From Gammaproteobacteria bacterium (lineage in GTDB: Bacteria; Pseudomonadota; Gammaproteobacteria; Steroidobacterales; Woeseiaceae), in contig JAOUNK010000005.1 in NCBI GenBank assembly GCA_029881015.1, forward strand, positions 1-29,793: a DNA stretch of 29,793 nucleotides, given 5' to 3'. A model generated the notes under the pieces. The model did no database searches, was not told where the DNA came from, and worked only from the letters and a program-made list of their open reading frames with translations. The translations under genes and the position numbers were made by a program. Within the stretch, counting starts at the first letter, position 1; every line of letters begins with the position of its first letter. This document shows positions 22,742 to 29,793 of this stretch, in pieces.

Positions 22742-23482
22742 GTGCGCGTTGGCGCCATACTGCTTGTCTTCCTGCTGGCTGTCCCGGCACGGGCCGCCGA
22801 TGCCATCAATGTCGCGGTTGCCAGCAACTTTTCCCGTGCCGCCGCGGAACTCGCCGAGCAATTCGAAGCCGAGACCGGACTCGCGGTGCGCCTGAGCATC
22901 GGCTCCACGGGGAAGCTCTACGCGCAGATTCTCAACGGCGCACCGTTCGACGTCTTTCTCGCTGCAGATACAGCGCGCCCCGCGCGGCTGGAGCGATCGG
23001 GACATGCCGTTGCCGGCACACGGTTTACGTATGCGACGGGGTCGCTCGTGCTGTGGTCACGCAGCGCACGCGATTGCCTCGCGGCTTTGACCGACGACGG
23101 CGCCGGGCACGTTGCGCTGGCCAATCCCGAAACGGCGCCCTACGGCAAGGCGGCCGTCGAGTTCCTGGCCACGGCCGGCTACTGGGAGTCGGTGTCCGCG
23201 CGTGCGGTCTACGGCGAAAACATCAACCAGGCTTTGCAGTTTGCCGCGACGGGGAATGCCGCGATCGGCATCGTCGCGAGGTCACAACTAACGGCGCCGC
23301 AGCTACCCGCGGCAACCTGTACCTGGGTGGTGCCGGCCGCATCGTCCACGGGCCTCGAGCAACAGGCCGTCCTGCTGCAGCGCGCGGCCGATAACGCCAA
23401 CGCCCTCCGGTTCTTCGAATTCCTCGGTACCGACCGCGCACGGGCAACCATCCGGCGGCACGGCTACGAGCTGGCACGATGA
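22742..23482 (+). CDS. modA: Molybdate ABC transporter periplasmic binding protein
   Basis: A 246-residue exported protein. The signal peptide is MRVGAILLVFLLAVPARA (cleavage near residue 18-19). The binding-site serines are in VASNFSRAA and SIGSTGKLYAQI, followed by APFDVFLAADTARPARLE and ANPETAPYGKAA, all as in ModA of Pseudomonas-type bacteria. It binds molybdate or tungstate in the periplasm and passes it to ModBC. The start is GTG at 22742 with GAGG six bases upstream. It lies 12 bases after glcB and overlaps modB by 4 bases, so all four genes are probably one transcript. Confidence 0.92.
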   Translation: MRVGAILLVFLLAVPARAADAINVAVASNFSRAAAELAEQFEAETGLAVRLSIGSTGKLYAQILNGAPFDVFLAADTARPARLERSGHAVAGTRFTYATGSLVLWSRSARDCLAALTDDGAGHVALANPETAPYGKAAVEFLATAGYWESVSARAVYGENINQALQFAATGNAAIGIVARSQLTAPQLPAATCTWVVPAASSTGLEQQAVLLQRAADNANALRFFEFLGTDRARATIRRHGYELAR

Positions 23483-24144
23483 GTATCTTCGGGCCGCTCT
23501 GGTTATCCGTTCAGCTGGCCTTCGCCACCACGGTGATCCTGGTCCTGGTCGGCACGCCTGTTGCGTGGTGGTTGTCGCAAACCAGGACGCGCTGGAAACC
23601 CGTAGTCCAGGCGGTCGTTGCCATGCCGATCGTGTTGCCGCCGACCGTGCTGGGTTTCTACCTGCTGATCCTGCTCGGGCCGGATGGCGCGATCGGCAGC
23701 TGGTGGGTGCAGTTGACGGGCAGTGCGCTGACCTTCTCGTTCACGGGTCTCGTCATAGCCTCCTGTATCTACAGCCTGCCGTTCGCCGTCCAGCCGATAC
23801 AGAACGCGTTCGAGTCGCTCCCGAAGCACTACCTGGAGCGGGCCTGGACCTTGGGTGCATCGCGTCTCGATGCATTTTTCTCGGTTGCCGTGCCGTTGTC
23901 GCTGCGTGGCTTCGTCAGCGGCATCGTGTTGAGCTTCGCCCACACGCTGGGCGAGTTCGGTGTGGTCCTCATGGTCGGCGGCAATATTCCGGGCGAGACG
24001 CGCGTCATCTCCATCGCGATCTACGATCACGTCGAGTCACTGAACTACACGGCAGCACACCAGATGTCGTTGTTGCTGGTCGGCTTCGCGTTTGCGGTGC
24101 TGGCAACGATGTTCGTCATCAACCGGCGCTGGAGCGAGCGATGA
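23479..24144 (+). CDS. modB: Molybdate ABC transporter permease
   Basis: A 221-residue inner-membrane protein with about five or six transmembrane helices. The EAA loop that docks on ModC is LERAWTLGASRLDAFFSVAVPLS (about residues 119-141), and the N-terminal PVAWWLSQTRTRWKPVVQA and AMPIVLPPTVLGFYLLI segments are typical ModB. The protein ends in HTLGEFGVVLMVGGNIPGETRV, a strongly conserved ModB/CysT stretch, and a final helix. Starts and stops overlap with modA and modC (ATGA at both joints), which indicates translational coupling. Confidence 0.93.
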   Translation: MSIFGPLWLSVQLAFATTVILVLVGTPVAWWLSQTRTRWKPVVQAVVAMPIVLPPTVLGFYLLILLGPDGAIGSWWVQLTGSALTFSFTGLVIASCIYSLPFAVQPIQNAFESLPKHYLERAWTLGASRLDAFFSVAVPLSLRGFVSGIVLSFAHTLGEFGVVLMVGGNIPGETRVISIAIYDHVESLNYTAAHQMSLLLVGFAFAVLATMFVINRRWSER

Positions 24145-25145
24145 TTCGTCTCCGGCACAAACTGACCAAGGGCGACTTCACGCTCGACGTCGACATCGAG
24201 GTGCCCGACGTCGGCATCACCGGCGTCTTCGGCGAATCCGGGTCGGGCAAGACAAGCCTGCTCAGGTGCATCGCCGGGCTGGAGCGGGAGCAGGGACTCC
24301 CGGTCCACAAGCGCAATGTCGGCTACGTCTTCCAGGACCCCGGCCTGTTCCCGCACCTGAGCGTGCGCGGCAATATCGAATACGGCGAGCGGCGCGCCAC
24401 GACCCACCGGGTCGACGGCAAGCTCGTTGTCGACATGCTCGGTATCGGCGGCATGCTCGACCGCAAGCCGGCATCGCTGTCCGGGGGCGAAGCCCAGCGC
24501 GTCGCCATAGCGGCGGCCCTGATGCGATCGCCGGACCTCGTACTCATGGACGAGCCGCTTGCGTCCCTCGATCGCAAGCGCCGGGATGAACTGTTGCCGT
24601 ACTTCGATCGGCTGCACGAAGAACTGTCCGTGCCGGTCATCTACGTCAGCCACGATATCGAAGAGATCAGCCGGCTCTGCGATCACCTGGTCCTGCTCGA
24701 CGCCGGCAAGGTGGTGGCGAGTGGCAGGCTGGTCGATGTCCTGTCCCGCGTCGATATGCCGGTTCTGTCCGGGCGCAACGCAGGCGTTGTGATCTGGGCG
24801 TCGCCGGTGGATCACGAAGACGGGTTGACGAAGTTCGATTTCGGGGACGGCGATATCTGGGCGCCCGGCAGCTTCCCGATGAGCGGCGTGCCGCTGCGCC
24901 TGCGGGTCGCGGCAAGCGACGTCAGTATCTCGCGCGACCAGCCGACCTCGACGACGATACTCAACATCCTGCGCGCAAGCGTGGAAGAGGTGCATGCCGT
25001 GGACGCCGCCACCGCGCTTGTCCGTATGGGCGTCGGCAACCAGAGCCTGCTCGCCCGGGTGACCAACCGCTCGGTGCAACGGCTCGAGCTGAAGGCTGGC
25101 GACCGTGTCTTCGCCCAGGTGAAATCGGTCACGGTACGGCACTGA
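24141..25145 (+). CDS. modC: Molybdate ABC transporter ATP-binding protein with C-terminal Mop-like domain
   Basis: A 334-residue ATPase that powers ModB. Walker A is GESGSGKTS (31-39), the Q-loop is YVFQDPGLFPHL, the signature is LSGGEAQRVAI, Walker B is LVLMDEPLASLD and the H-loop is SHD. After the ATPase domain (about 1-230) comes a TOBE/Mop-like regulatory domain (about 265-334) that in E. coli ModC binds oxyanion. The N terminus (MIRLRHKLTKGDFTLDVDIEVP) is a shortened form of the usual ModC opening. There is no terminator after the stop; a palindrome and then the aceA promoter region follow. Confidence 0.93.
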   Translation: MIRLRHKLTKGDFTLDVDIEVPDVGITGVFGESGSGKTSLLRCIAGLEREQGLPVHKRNVGYVFQDPGLFPHLSVRGNIEYGERRATTHRVDGKLVVDMLGIGGMLDRKPASLSGGEAQRVAIAAALMRSPDLVLMDEPLASLDRKRRDELLPYFDRLHEELSVPVIYVSHDIEEISRLCDHLVLLDAGKVVASGRLVDVLSRVDMPVLSGRNAGVVIWASPVDHEDGLTKFDFGDGDIWAPGSFPMSGVPLRLRVAASDVSISRDQPTSTTILNILRASVEEVHAVDAATALVRMGVGNQSLLARVTNRSVQRLELKAGDRVFAQVKSVTVRH

Positions 25146-25155
25146 GCCACCCCGG

Positions 25156-25170
25156 GTGTGAAGTTCACAC
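25156..25170. promoter_or_regulatory. Perfect 15-base palindrome between modC and aceA
   Basis: GTGTGAA-G-TTCACAC has 7-bp arms around one central base, 11 bases after the modC stop. It contains TGTGAA, which also occurs in the nearby CTGTGAAATT motif. It could be an operator for aceA; as RNA it gives a 5-bp stem, too weak for a convincing terminator. Its TTCACA (25164-25169) lies 17 bases from TGAAAT, a possible though weak aceA promoter. Confidence 0.5.
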
Positions 25171-25174
25171 TGTC

Positions 25175-25194
25175 AAATTTTTTCTGTGAAATTG
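25175..25194. promoter_or_regulatory. ScfR-type motif upstream of aceA
   Basis: AAATTT-TTT-CTGTGAAATT-G repeats the pattern seen between scfR and glcB; 16 of the 16 fixed bases in AAATTT-N3-CTGTGAAATT agree. Unlike the first site it is not a perfect inverted repeat, because its left arm is a T run. It lies 78 bases before the aceA ATG in a 126-base gap (25146-25271). Confidence 0.65.
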
Positions 25195-25271
25195 CGCATA
25201 TTAGCCGCGTACACTGCGCGTAGCGGGCCTGACCCTGCCCGCGACACAGCTTTCCGACACGAGGACTTGTC

Positions 25272-26867
25272 ATGTCAAAGTACGCAGACGATATCCGGGC
25301 CGCAGCAGGCCTGATTGCCAGCCAGGGAAGTGCCTGGGACGCCATTGACCCCGAGAGCGTCGCGCGCATGAAGGCGCAGAATCGCTTCCAGACGGGCCTC
25401 GACATTGCCAGGTACACCGCCAAAATCATGCGCAAGGATATGGCCCGCTACGACGCCGATCCGACGCAGTACACGCAATCGCTGGGTTGCTGGCACGGCT
25501 TCATCGGCCAGCAGAAGATGATTTCGATCAAGAAGCACTTCGGCACGACCGACCGCCGTTACCTGTACCTGTCCGGCTGGATGGTCGCCGCCCTGCGCTC
25601 GAAGTTCGGGCCATTGCCCGACCAGTCGATGCACGAGAAGACGACGGTGCCCGAGCTCATCGAAGAGCTCTATACGTTCCTGCGCCAGGCCGATGCGCGC
25701 GAACTCGGCGGCCTGTTCCGCGAGCTGGACAAGGCACGCGAGGACGGCAATGCCGTCAAGGAAAAGGACATCAAGAACAAGATCGACAATTTCCAGACGC
25801 ATGTCGTGCCGATCATCGCGGACATCGACGCCGGCTTCGGCAACGCGGAAGCGACCTACCTGCTGGCCAAGAAGATGATCGAAGCCGGGGCCTGCGCCCT
25901 GCAGATCGAGAACCAGGTGTCCGACGAGAAGCAGTGCGGCCACCAGGACGGCAAGGTCACGGTGCCCCACGAGGACTTCATCGCGAAGATTCGCGCATTG
26001 CGTTACGCGTTTCTCGAGCTTGGCGTCGACGACGGTATCATCGTGGCGCGCACCGACTCGCTCGGCGCCGGCCTGACCAAGCAGATCGCCGTGACTCACG
26101 AGCCCGGCGATATCGGCGATCTTTACAATTCATTCCTCGATTGCGACGAGGTAACGCCTGAAGAACTGAGCAACGGCGACGTGCTGATCAAGCGTGACGG
26201 CAAGTTCATGCATCCGAAGCGCCTGCCGAGCAACCTGTTCCAGTTCCGCCCGGGTACGGGTGAGGATCGCTGCGTGCTCGACAGCATCACGTCGCTGCAG
26301 AACGGCGCGGACCTTCTCTGGATCGAAACCGAGAAGCCGCATATCGGCCAGATCGGCGGCATGGTGAATCGCATCCGCGAGGTCATCCCGAACGCCAAGC
26401 TCGTCTACAACAACAGCCCGTCGTTCAACTGGACGCTGAACTTCCGCCAGCAGGTATTCGATGCCTGGCAGGAAAAGGGTAAGGATGTTTCGGCTTATGA
26501 TCGCGACAAGCTGATGAGTATCGATTACGACGAAACCGAGCTGGGTCATGAAGCCGACAGGCGGATTCGCACGTTCCAGGCCGATGCCGCTCGCGAAGCC
26601 GGTATCTTCCATCACCTGATCACGCTGCCGACCTATCACACGGCCGCGTTGTCGACCGATACGCTGTCGAAGGAGTACTTCGGCGACCTCGGCATGCTGG
26701 GCTACGTCCTGCACGTGCAGCGCGAGGAAATTCGCCAGGGCATCGCGTGTGTCAAGCACCAGAACATGTCCGGTTCCGATATCGGCGACGATCACAAGGA
26801 GTACTTTGCGGGCGAAGCGGCCCTCAAGGCGGCCGGCGAAGACAATACGATGAATCAATTCTCCTGA
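25272..26867 (+). CDS. aceA: Isocitrate lyase, long (Pseudomonas-type) form
   Basis: A 531-residue cytosolic enzyme that splits isocitrate into succinate and glyoxylate, the first step of the glyoxylate bypass. The catalytic loop is DEKQCGHQDGK with C222 as the acid; ADIDAGFGNAEATY carries Mg-binding aspartates, and NNSPSFNW is the substrate-binding stretch. The length matches the 531-residue P. aeruginosa enzyme and differs from the 430-residue E. coli form by the insert around residues 270-330. A GAGG ribosome site lies before the ATG. Its own promoter region carries the ScfR-type motif, and a strong terminator follows, so aceA is probably transcribed alone. Confidence 0.96.
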   Translation: MSKYADDIRAAAGLIASQGSAWDAIDPESVARMKAQNRFQTGLDIARYTAKIMRKDMARYDADPTQYTQSLGCWHGFIGQQKMISIKKHFGTTDRRYLYLSGWMVAALRSKFGPLPDQSMHEKTTVPELIEELYTFLRQADARELGGLFRELDKAREDGNAVKEKDIKNKIDNFQTHVVPIIADIDAGFGNAEATYLLAKKMIEAGACALQIENQVSDEKQCGHQDGKVTVPHEDFIAKIRALRYAFLELGVDDGIIVARTDSLGAGLTKQIAVTHEPGDIGDLYNSFLDCDEVTPEELSNGDVLIKRDGKFMHPKRLPSNLFQFRPGTGEDRCVLDSITSLQNGADLLWIETEKPHIGQIGGMVNRIREVIPNAKLVYNNSPSFNWTLNFRQQVFDAWQEKGKDVSAYDRDKLMSIDYDETELGHEADRRIRTFQADAAREAGIFHHLITLPTYHTAALSTDTLSKEYFGDLGMLGYVLHVQREEIRQGIACVKHQNMSGSDIGDDHKEYFAGEAALKAAGEDNTMNQFS

Positions 26868-26895
26868 TTCGAAACAGCTTAGAGGTACAATCAAG

Positions 26896-26922
26896 GGGCG
26901 CAACGAGGGTTGCGCCCTTTTT
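26896..26922 (+). terminator. Rho-independent terminator after aceA
   Basis: Stem GGGCGCAAC (26896-26904), loop GAGG, stem GTTGCGCCC (26909-26917), then TTTTT (26918-26922). The perfect 9-bp stem lies 28 bases after the aceA stop and only 23 bases before the next gene. Confidence 0.93.
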
Positions 26923-26945
26923 GTTTCACTCTGCCTGGTCTCACT

Positions 26946-27452
26946 ATGTCGGATAATCCGGAAACCTTCGATGGCGGATGCGCCTGCGGTCACGTCCGTT
27001 ACCGAGTGGCATCGCCGCCCATGATCGTGCATTGCTGTCATTGCCGCTTGTGCCAGCGCCAGAACGGCTCGGCCTTCGCCGTGAATGCCCTGCTCGAAGC
27101 GGACCGCGTAACGTTGTTGCAGGGAGAGGTGGTGGAAATCACCGTACCTTCCCCAAGCGGCAAGAACCAGAGGATTGCCCGCTGTTCGAAATGCCAGGTA
27201 GCCCTCTGGAGCAATTACCTCGTCCTGTACGGTGGTATCGGCGAGCTGGTGCGCTTCGTGCGGGTTGGTACGCTCGACGATCCGGGCAAGATGCCTCCCG
27301 ACGTACATATCCATACGTCGTCGAAGCAACCCTGGGTCGTGCTGCCACCTGACGCACTCGTCTTCGAGGAGTACTACGGGACGAAAGAGGTCTGGTCCGA
27401 CGAAAGCCTCGAACGTCGCGCCGAGCTGTCGGCACTAGTCAGAAAGAAATGA
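26946..27452 (+). CDS. GFA/CENP-V-family zinc protein
   Basis: A 168-residue cytosolic protein of the glutathione-dependent formaldehyde-activating (GFA) fold. Zinc cysteines are visible in GGCACGHVRY (C12, C14), HCCHCRLCQ (C30, C31, C33, C36) and RCSKCQ (C80, C83). The name comes from Gfa, which was proposed to speed S-hydroxymethylglutathione formation, but most members have no proven activity. I chose ATG at 26946 because the motif begins 10 residues later and the frame upstream runs into the aceA terminator. No Shine-Dalgarno is visible and only 23 bases separate it from that terminator. The gene overlaps the convergent CMD gene by 18 bases. Confidence 0.85.
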   Translation: MSDNPETFDGGCACGHVRYRVASPPMIVHCCHCRLCQRQNGSAFAVNALLEADRVTLLQGEVVEITVPSPSGKNQRIARCSKCQVALWSNYLVLYGGIGELVRFVRVGTLDDPGKMPPDVHIHTSSKQPWVVLPPDALVFEEYYGTKEVWSDESLERRAELSALVRKK

Positions 27453-27989
27453 GGTTTCGCTCACACCGTCGGGCAGACGAGCGCCGACGTGATCGTCGAG
27501 TTCGACGCGCCAGGTATTGACCAGGCAGCCCAGCGTCAGGTACATCCCGTGCAGGACGATGACGTCCATGACCTGCCGCTCCGTAAAATGAGGGGCGAGC
27601 CGGGCGCGGGCTTCCTCCCCGATGGCGTGGTACTTCGCAACCTCGTCAACGGCGGCCAGTAGCGCGCCATCCGCCTCGCCCCAGGGACGTTCGTCGGACC
27701 GCAGGTTCTCGATCTCCGCCATACTCAGACCGCTGTCGATGCCGCGCACGACGTGCGATCCCCACTCGTACCAGCTACGCAGGTGAACCGCGACGCGCAG
27801 GATCACGAGTTCGCAGTGGCGTTGTTCCAGCTCGCCGCCGTTCACCAGGTAATTGCGCAGCGTCCACCATGCGTTCAGCAGTGCAGGGTGATTGGCCAGC
27901 AGCGCGTGAACGTTGATGGGACGCCCGTTCATGTCGTCGATGACGTGCTGCAGTGAGGGATCCCAGTCGGGCAGGGGCACGGGTTTCAT
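27435..27989 (-). CDS. Carboxymuconolactone decarboxylase (CMD/AhpD-fold) family protein
   Basis: A 184-residue all-helical protein. NYLVNGGELEQRHCELVILRVAVH followed by SWYEWGSHVVRGIDSGLSMAEIENL is the typical CMD core. The AhpD CxxC redox pair is absent (YEWGSH at that place), so peroxidase-reductase activity is unlikely; relatives include gamma-carboxymuconolactone decarboxylase and many orphan proteins. GGAG seven bases before the ATG at 27989 supports the start. The gene is divergent from the diguanylate cyclase and overlaps the GFA gene at its 3' end. Confidence 0.85.
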   Translation of the reverse strand: MKPVPLPDWDPSLQHVIDDMNGRPINVHALLANHPALLNAWWTLRNYLVNGGELEQRHCELVILRVAVHLRSWYEWGSHVVRGIDSGLSMAEIENLRSDERPWGEADGALLAAVDEVAKYHAIGEEARARLAPHFTERQVMDVIVLHGMYLTLGCLVNTWRVELDDHVGARLPDGVSETSFLSD

Positions 27990-28138
27990 ACGAGACTCCA
28001 GTCGCCATTCTGGTCTTTCCAGCCCAGATACAGCGGTAGCCGATTACACGGCGTTTGATCTGTGCGCCACGTCAAGTCGATGACGGGGCGGCAGGCGCAG
28101 AATACGGCATCAGAACACGAACAAGATATGCAGACTCA

Positions 28139-29344
28139 ATGGGTTCGGAATATTTCTACATGATTTTCTCGCTGGTGATCGTCAGCGCGGTGCTGTCGGT
28201 CACGTTTTTCATGGCGTGGAAGAACTTCGGGCGAGAAGCGCATGCGCTGACCTGGTCGGTCGCGTTCCTTGCCGGCATGCTGCAGTGGCTCTGCGTTCTC
28301 AATGCGGGCAGGTTCCCGAGCATGGAGGCATACCTGCTGACGGAGAGCGCCTTCTCGCTGTCGCTGGTGATCCTCGGGCTCCGCGGCCACTGCCAGAGAA
28401 CCGACTGCACCTTCCTGCCAAGGAACCTGTGGCCTTACGTTCTGCCCGTCTACTTGGTTGTCGCCTGGCATACCGTCGCCGATCCGCATATCGGAATTCG
28501 CATGGCGATGGTTCCCGCGTTTGCCGCTGTGACACTGTTGCTGTCGGCATACATGATCCTGAAGCATCGCGAAGACACGCGTCCCGCCGAATGGGCTGTT
28601 GTGGCCGCGCTGGTTGTATTCTCGATCATCGAGATCGTGGCAGCCTCGCTTGCCTTCATGCAGGGCGCAACCGGCGATGCCGCCATCGCTGCGGTGCACA
28701 TGCACTTCAACTTCCTGACGCTTCCCGCGTGCTACGTCGCCATCTCGATGCTGGTCATCCTGATGATGGCGTCGGACATTTCCGCGAAGCTGAAGAAGAT
28801 GGCAGTCCAGGACCAGCTCACCGGGTTGTTGAATCGCCGCGGCTTCGAAGAAAACGGCAGTCGTGCGTTTGCCGCCGCGCGCCGCGCCGGAACGCCCATG
28901 TCCATCATCATGACCGATATCGATCGCTTCAAGTTCATCAATGACAAGTACGGGCATGCTGTCGGCGATACGGCACTCATTCACTTTGCACAACTGGTCT
29001 CCGAGTCGCGGCGGGCCGAAGATGTCGTGGCGCGAGTGGGCGGTGAAGAATTCGCGGTGCTCCTGCCCGGCACCGGGCTGCGCGAGGCCATGGCGATCGC
29101 CGACCAGCTCTGCGCGAAGATCGGATCGACGCCCCTGGATACGACGGCTGTCGGACTGCCCATGACCTCGAGTTTCGGCGTTGCGGCCATCTCGGAAAAC
29201 GACAAGTCGCTCAACGACATCGTGCTGCGCGCCGACCGGGCGCTGTACCGTTCGAAGCGCGCCGGCCGCAACCAGGTGGACCTGGAGTCGTCCCAGTTGA
29301 TGCGTCGCGAAGACGGCACGCTCGTGCCCGTTGCTTTAGGATAA
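28139..29344 (+). CDS. Membrane-bound diguanylate cyclase (GGDEF protein)
   Basis: A 401-residue inner-membrane signalling enzyme. The first 215 residues form six or seven transmembrane helices of an unnamed sensor type. The GGDEF domain covers about 222-385: DQLTGLLNRRGF opens it, TDIDRFKFINDKYGH binds GTP and Mg, the active-site loop is GGEEF (301-305), and RAED (292-295) is an intact inhibitory I-site five residues upstream. It should therefore make cyclic di-GMP and be product-inhibited. The frame is open from 28055, but ATG at 28139, directly before the first helix, is the better start. The 149-base gap before it (27990-28138) holds its promoter and that of the CMD gene; I see no clear boxes. 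Confidence 0.9.
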   Translation: MGSEYFYMIFSLVIVSAVLSVTFFMAWKNFGREAHALTWSVAFLAGMLQWLCVLNAGRFPSMEAYLLTESAFSLSLVILGLRGHCQRTDCTFLPRNLWPYVLPVYLVVAWHTVADPHIGIRMAMVPAFAAVTLLLSAYMILKHREDTRPAEWAVVAALVVFSIIEIVAASLAFMQGATGDAAIAAVHMHFNFLTLPACYVAISMLVILMMASDISAKLKKMAVQDQLTGLLNRRGFEENGSRAFAAARRAGTPMSIIMTDIDRFKFINDKYGHAVGDTALIHFAQLVSESRRAEDVVARVGGEEFAVLLPGTGLREAMAIADQLCAKIGSTPLDTTAVGLPMTSSFGVAAISENDKSLNDIVLRADRALYRSKRAGRNQVDLESSQLMRREDGTLVPVALG

Positions 29345-29378
29345 GCTATCGCCCAGCTCTGCTAAGAAGGACAAGAAC

Positions 29379-29793
29379 ATGTTGCTGACTGGCTTCCCGC
29401 GCATCCGACTGGCGCACCTTCCTACACCCCTCGAGTTCCTGCCGCGCCTGACCGAAGCGCTCGGCGGACCGGAGATCTGGGTCAAGCGGGACGACTGCAC
29501 GGGTCTCGCGACGGGCGGCAATAAGACCCGCAAGCTCGAATTCTCGATGGGAGAGGCACTGGAGCGCGGAGCGGACACGATCATCACGGTCGGCGCCGTG
29601 CAGTCCAATCACGTCCGCCAGACGGCCGCTGCGGCCTGCAAGCTCGGCCTCAAATGCGAGGTGCTGCTCGAACACCGTGTCAGCGAACCGAGCGAGCTAT
29701 ACCGGACGTCCGGCAACGTGCTCCTCGACCGTATCTTCGGCGCGAACCTGCGCGAGTACGCCGCGGGCACGGACTTCGACCTTGCGATGGATG
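29379..29793 (+). CDS. PLP-dependent D-cysteine desulfhydrase / ACC deaminase / cysteate sulfo-lyase family, N-terminal part (cut by window edge)
   Basis: The first 138 residues are visible. The sequence opens FPRIRLAHLPTPLEFLPRL, then IWVKRDDCTGLATGGNKTRKLEF (34-56), where K49 in GGNK is the PLP lysine, and VGAVQSNHVRQTAAAA (71-86), the cofactor/substrate loop. These are shared by DcyD (D-cysteine to pyruvate, sulfide and ammonia), AcdS (ACC deaminase) and CuyA ((R)-cysteate sulfo-lyase). The opening resembles CuyA and DcyD more than AcdS. AAGGA lies 8 bases before the ATG. It begins 34 bases after the GGDEF gene on the same strand; cotranscription is possible. Confidence 0.85.
   Translation, partial: MLLTGFPRIRLAHLPTPLEFLPRLTEALGGPEIWVKRDDCTGLATGGNKTRKLEFSMGEALERGADTIITVGAVQSNHVRQTAAAACKLGLKCEVLLEHRVSEPSELYRTSGNVLLDRIFGANLREYAAGTDFDLAMD

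Noticed and set aside
23565..24140. Extension of the modC frame upstream to 23565
   Set aside because: It covers modB in another frame; ATG at 24141 with a 4-base overlap is the normal ModC start.
1..29793. CRISPR arrays, tRNA or rRNA genes, insertion sequences, prophage or defence islands
   Set aside because: No regular repeat-spacer pattern, tRNA-like fold, transposase, integrase or phage gene was seen on either strand.

Overview
The window is GC-rich, gene-dense bacterial DNA. It carries a TonB-dependent outer-membrane receptor, a TPR-sulfotransferase next to an aspartyl/asparaginyl beta-hydroxylase-type oxygenase, a 531-residue isocitrate lyase of the Pseudomonas type, malate synthase G, a ScfR/RamB-type regulator and a separate persulfide dioxygenase/TauE/DUF442 operon. 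Together these suggest an aerobic, heterotrophic, probably marine or sediment gammaproteobacterium (Woeseiales/Steroidobacterales-like). That placement is inferred from gene content and is not proven. I found 24 protein genes, two of them cut by the window edges. I saw no rRNA, tRNA, CRISPR array or insertion sequence, and no gene-free gap longer than about 170 bases.

Left part (1-9069). The last 19 residues of a homocysteine S-methyltransferase converge on a HAD phosphatase. Next come a PYROXD2-like FAD oxidoreductase and, divergent from it, a sodium/solute symporter followed by a TPR-sulfotransferase fusion. The sulfotransferase meets a 2-oxoglutarate oxygenase tail to tail, and that gene is divergent from a large TonB-dependent receptor that ends in a good terminator.

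Middle (9119-16752). A three-part methyltransferase is divergent from a short MTHFR-superfamily protein. A beta-propeller-like protein is divergent from a tight four-gene operon: a DadA-like FAD oxidoreductase, a PuuB-like FAD oxidoreductase, a secreted alpha/beta-hydrolase-like protein with a degenerate triad, and an SDR dehydrogenase. This looks like an amine, amino-acid or opine oxidation operon of unknown substrate.

Sulfur module (16749-18797). A minus-strand operon of MBL persulfide dioxygenase, TauE/SafE exporter and DUF442 sulfurtransferase-like protein is driven by an exact-consensus sigma-70 promoter. An AT-rich inverted repeat overlaps its -10 box, as in BigR/SqrR-controlled sulfide detoxification operons.

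Glyoxylate module (18811-26922). A ScfR/RamB-type regulator is divergent from glcB, which runs directly into modABC (molybdate ABC transporter) and is followed by aceA. The scfR-glcB intergenic region and the aceA promoter region share the pattern AAATTT-N3-CTGTGAAATT, the likely ScfR operator. Both enzymes of the glyoxylate bypass thus appear to be one local regulon, with a molybdate transporter embedded in it.

Right end (26946-29793). A GFA/CENP-V zinc protein overlaps a carboxymuconolactone-decarboxylase-like protein tail to tail. Then come a membrane-bound diguanylate cyclase and the start of a PLP enzyme of the D-cysteine desulfhydrase/ACC deaminase/cysteate sulfo-lyase family.

Three of the six convergent gene pairs end on one shared CTAG, which supplies a TAG stop to both strands.
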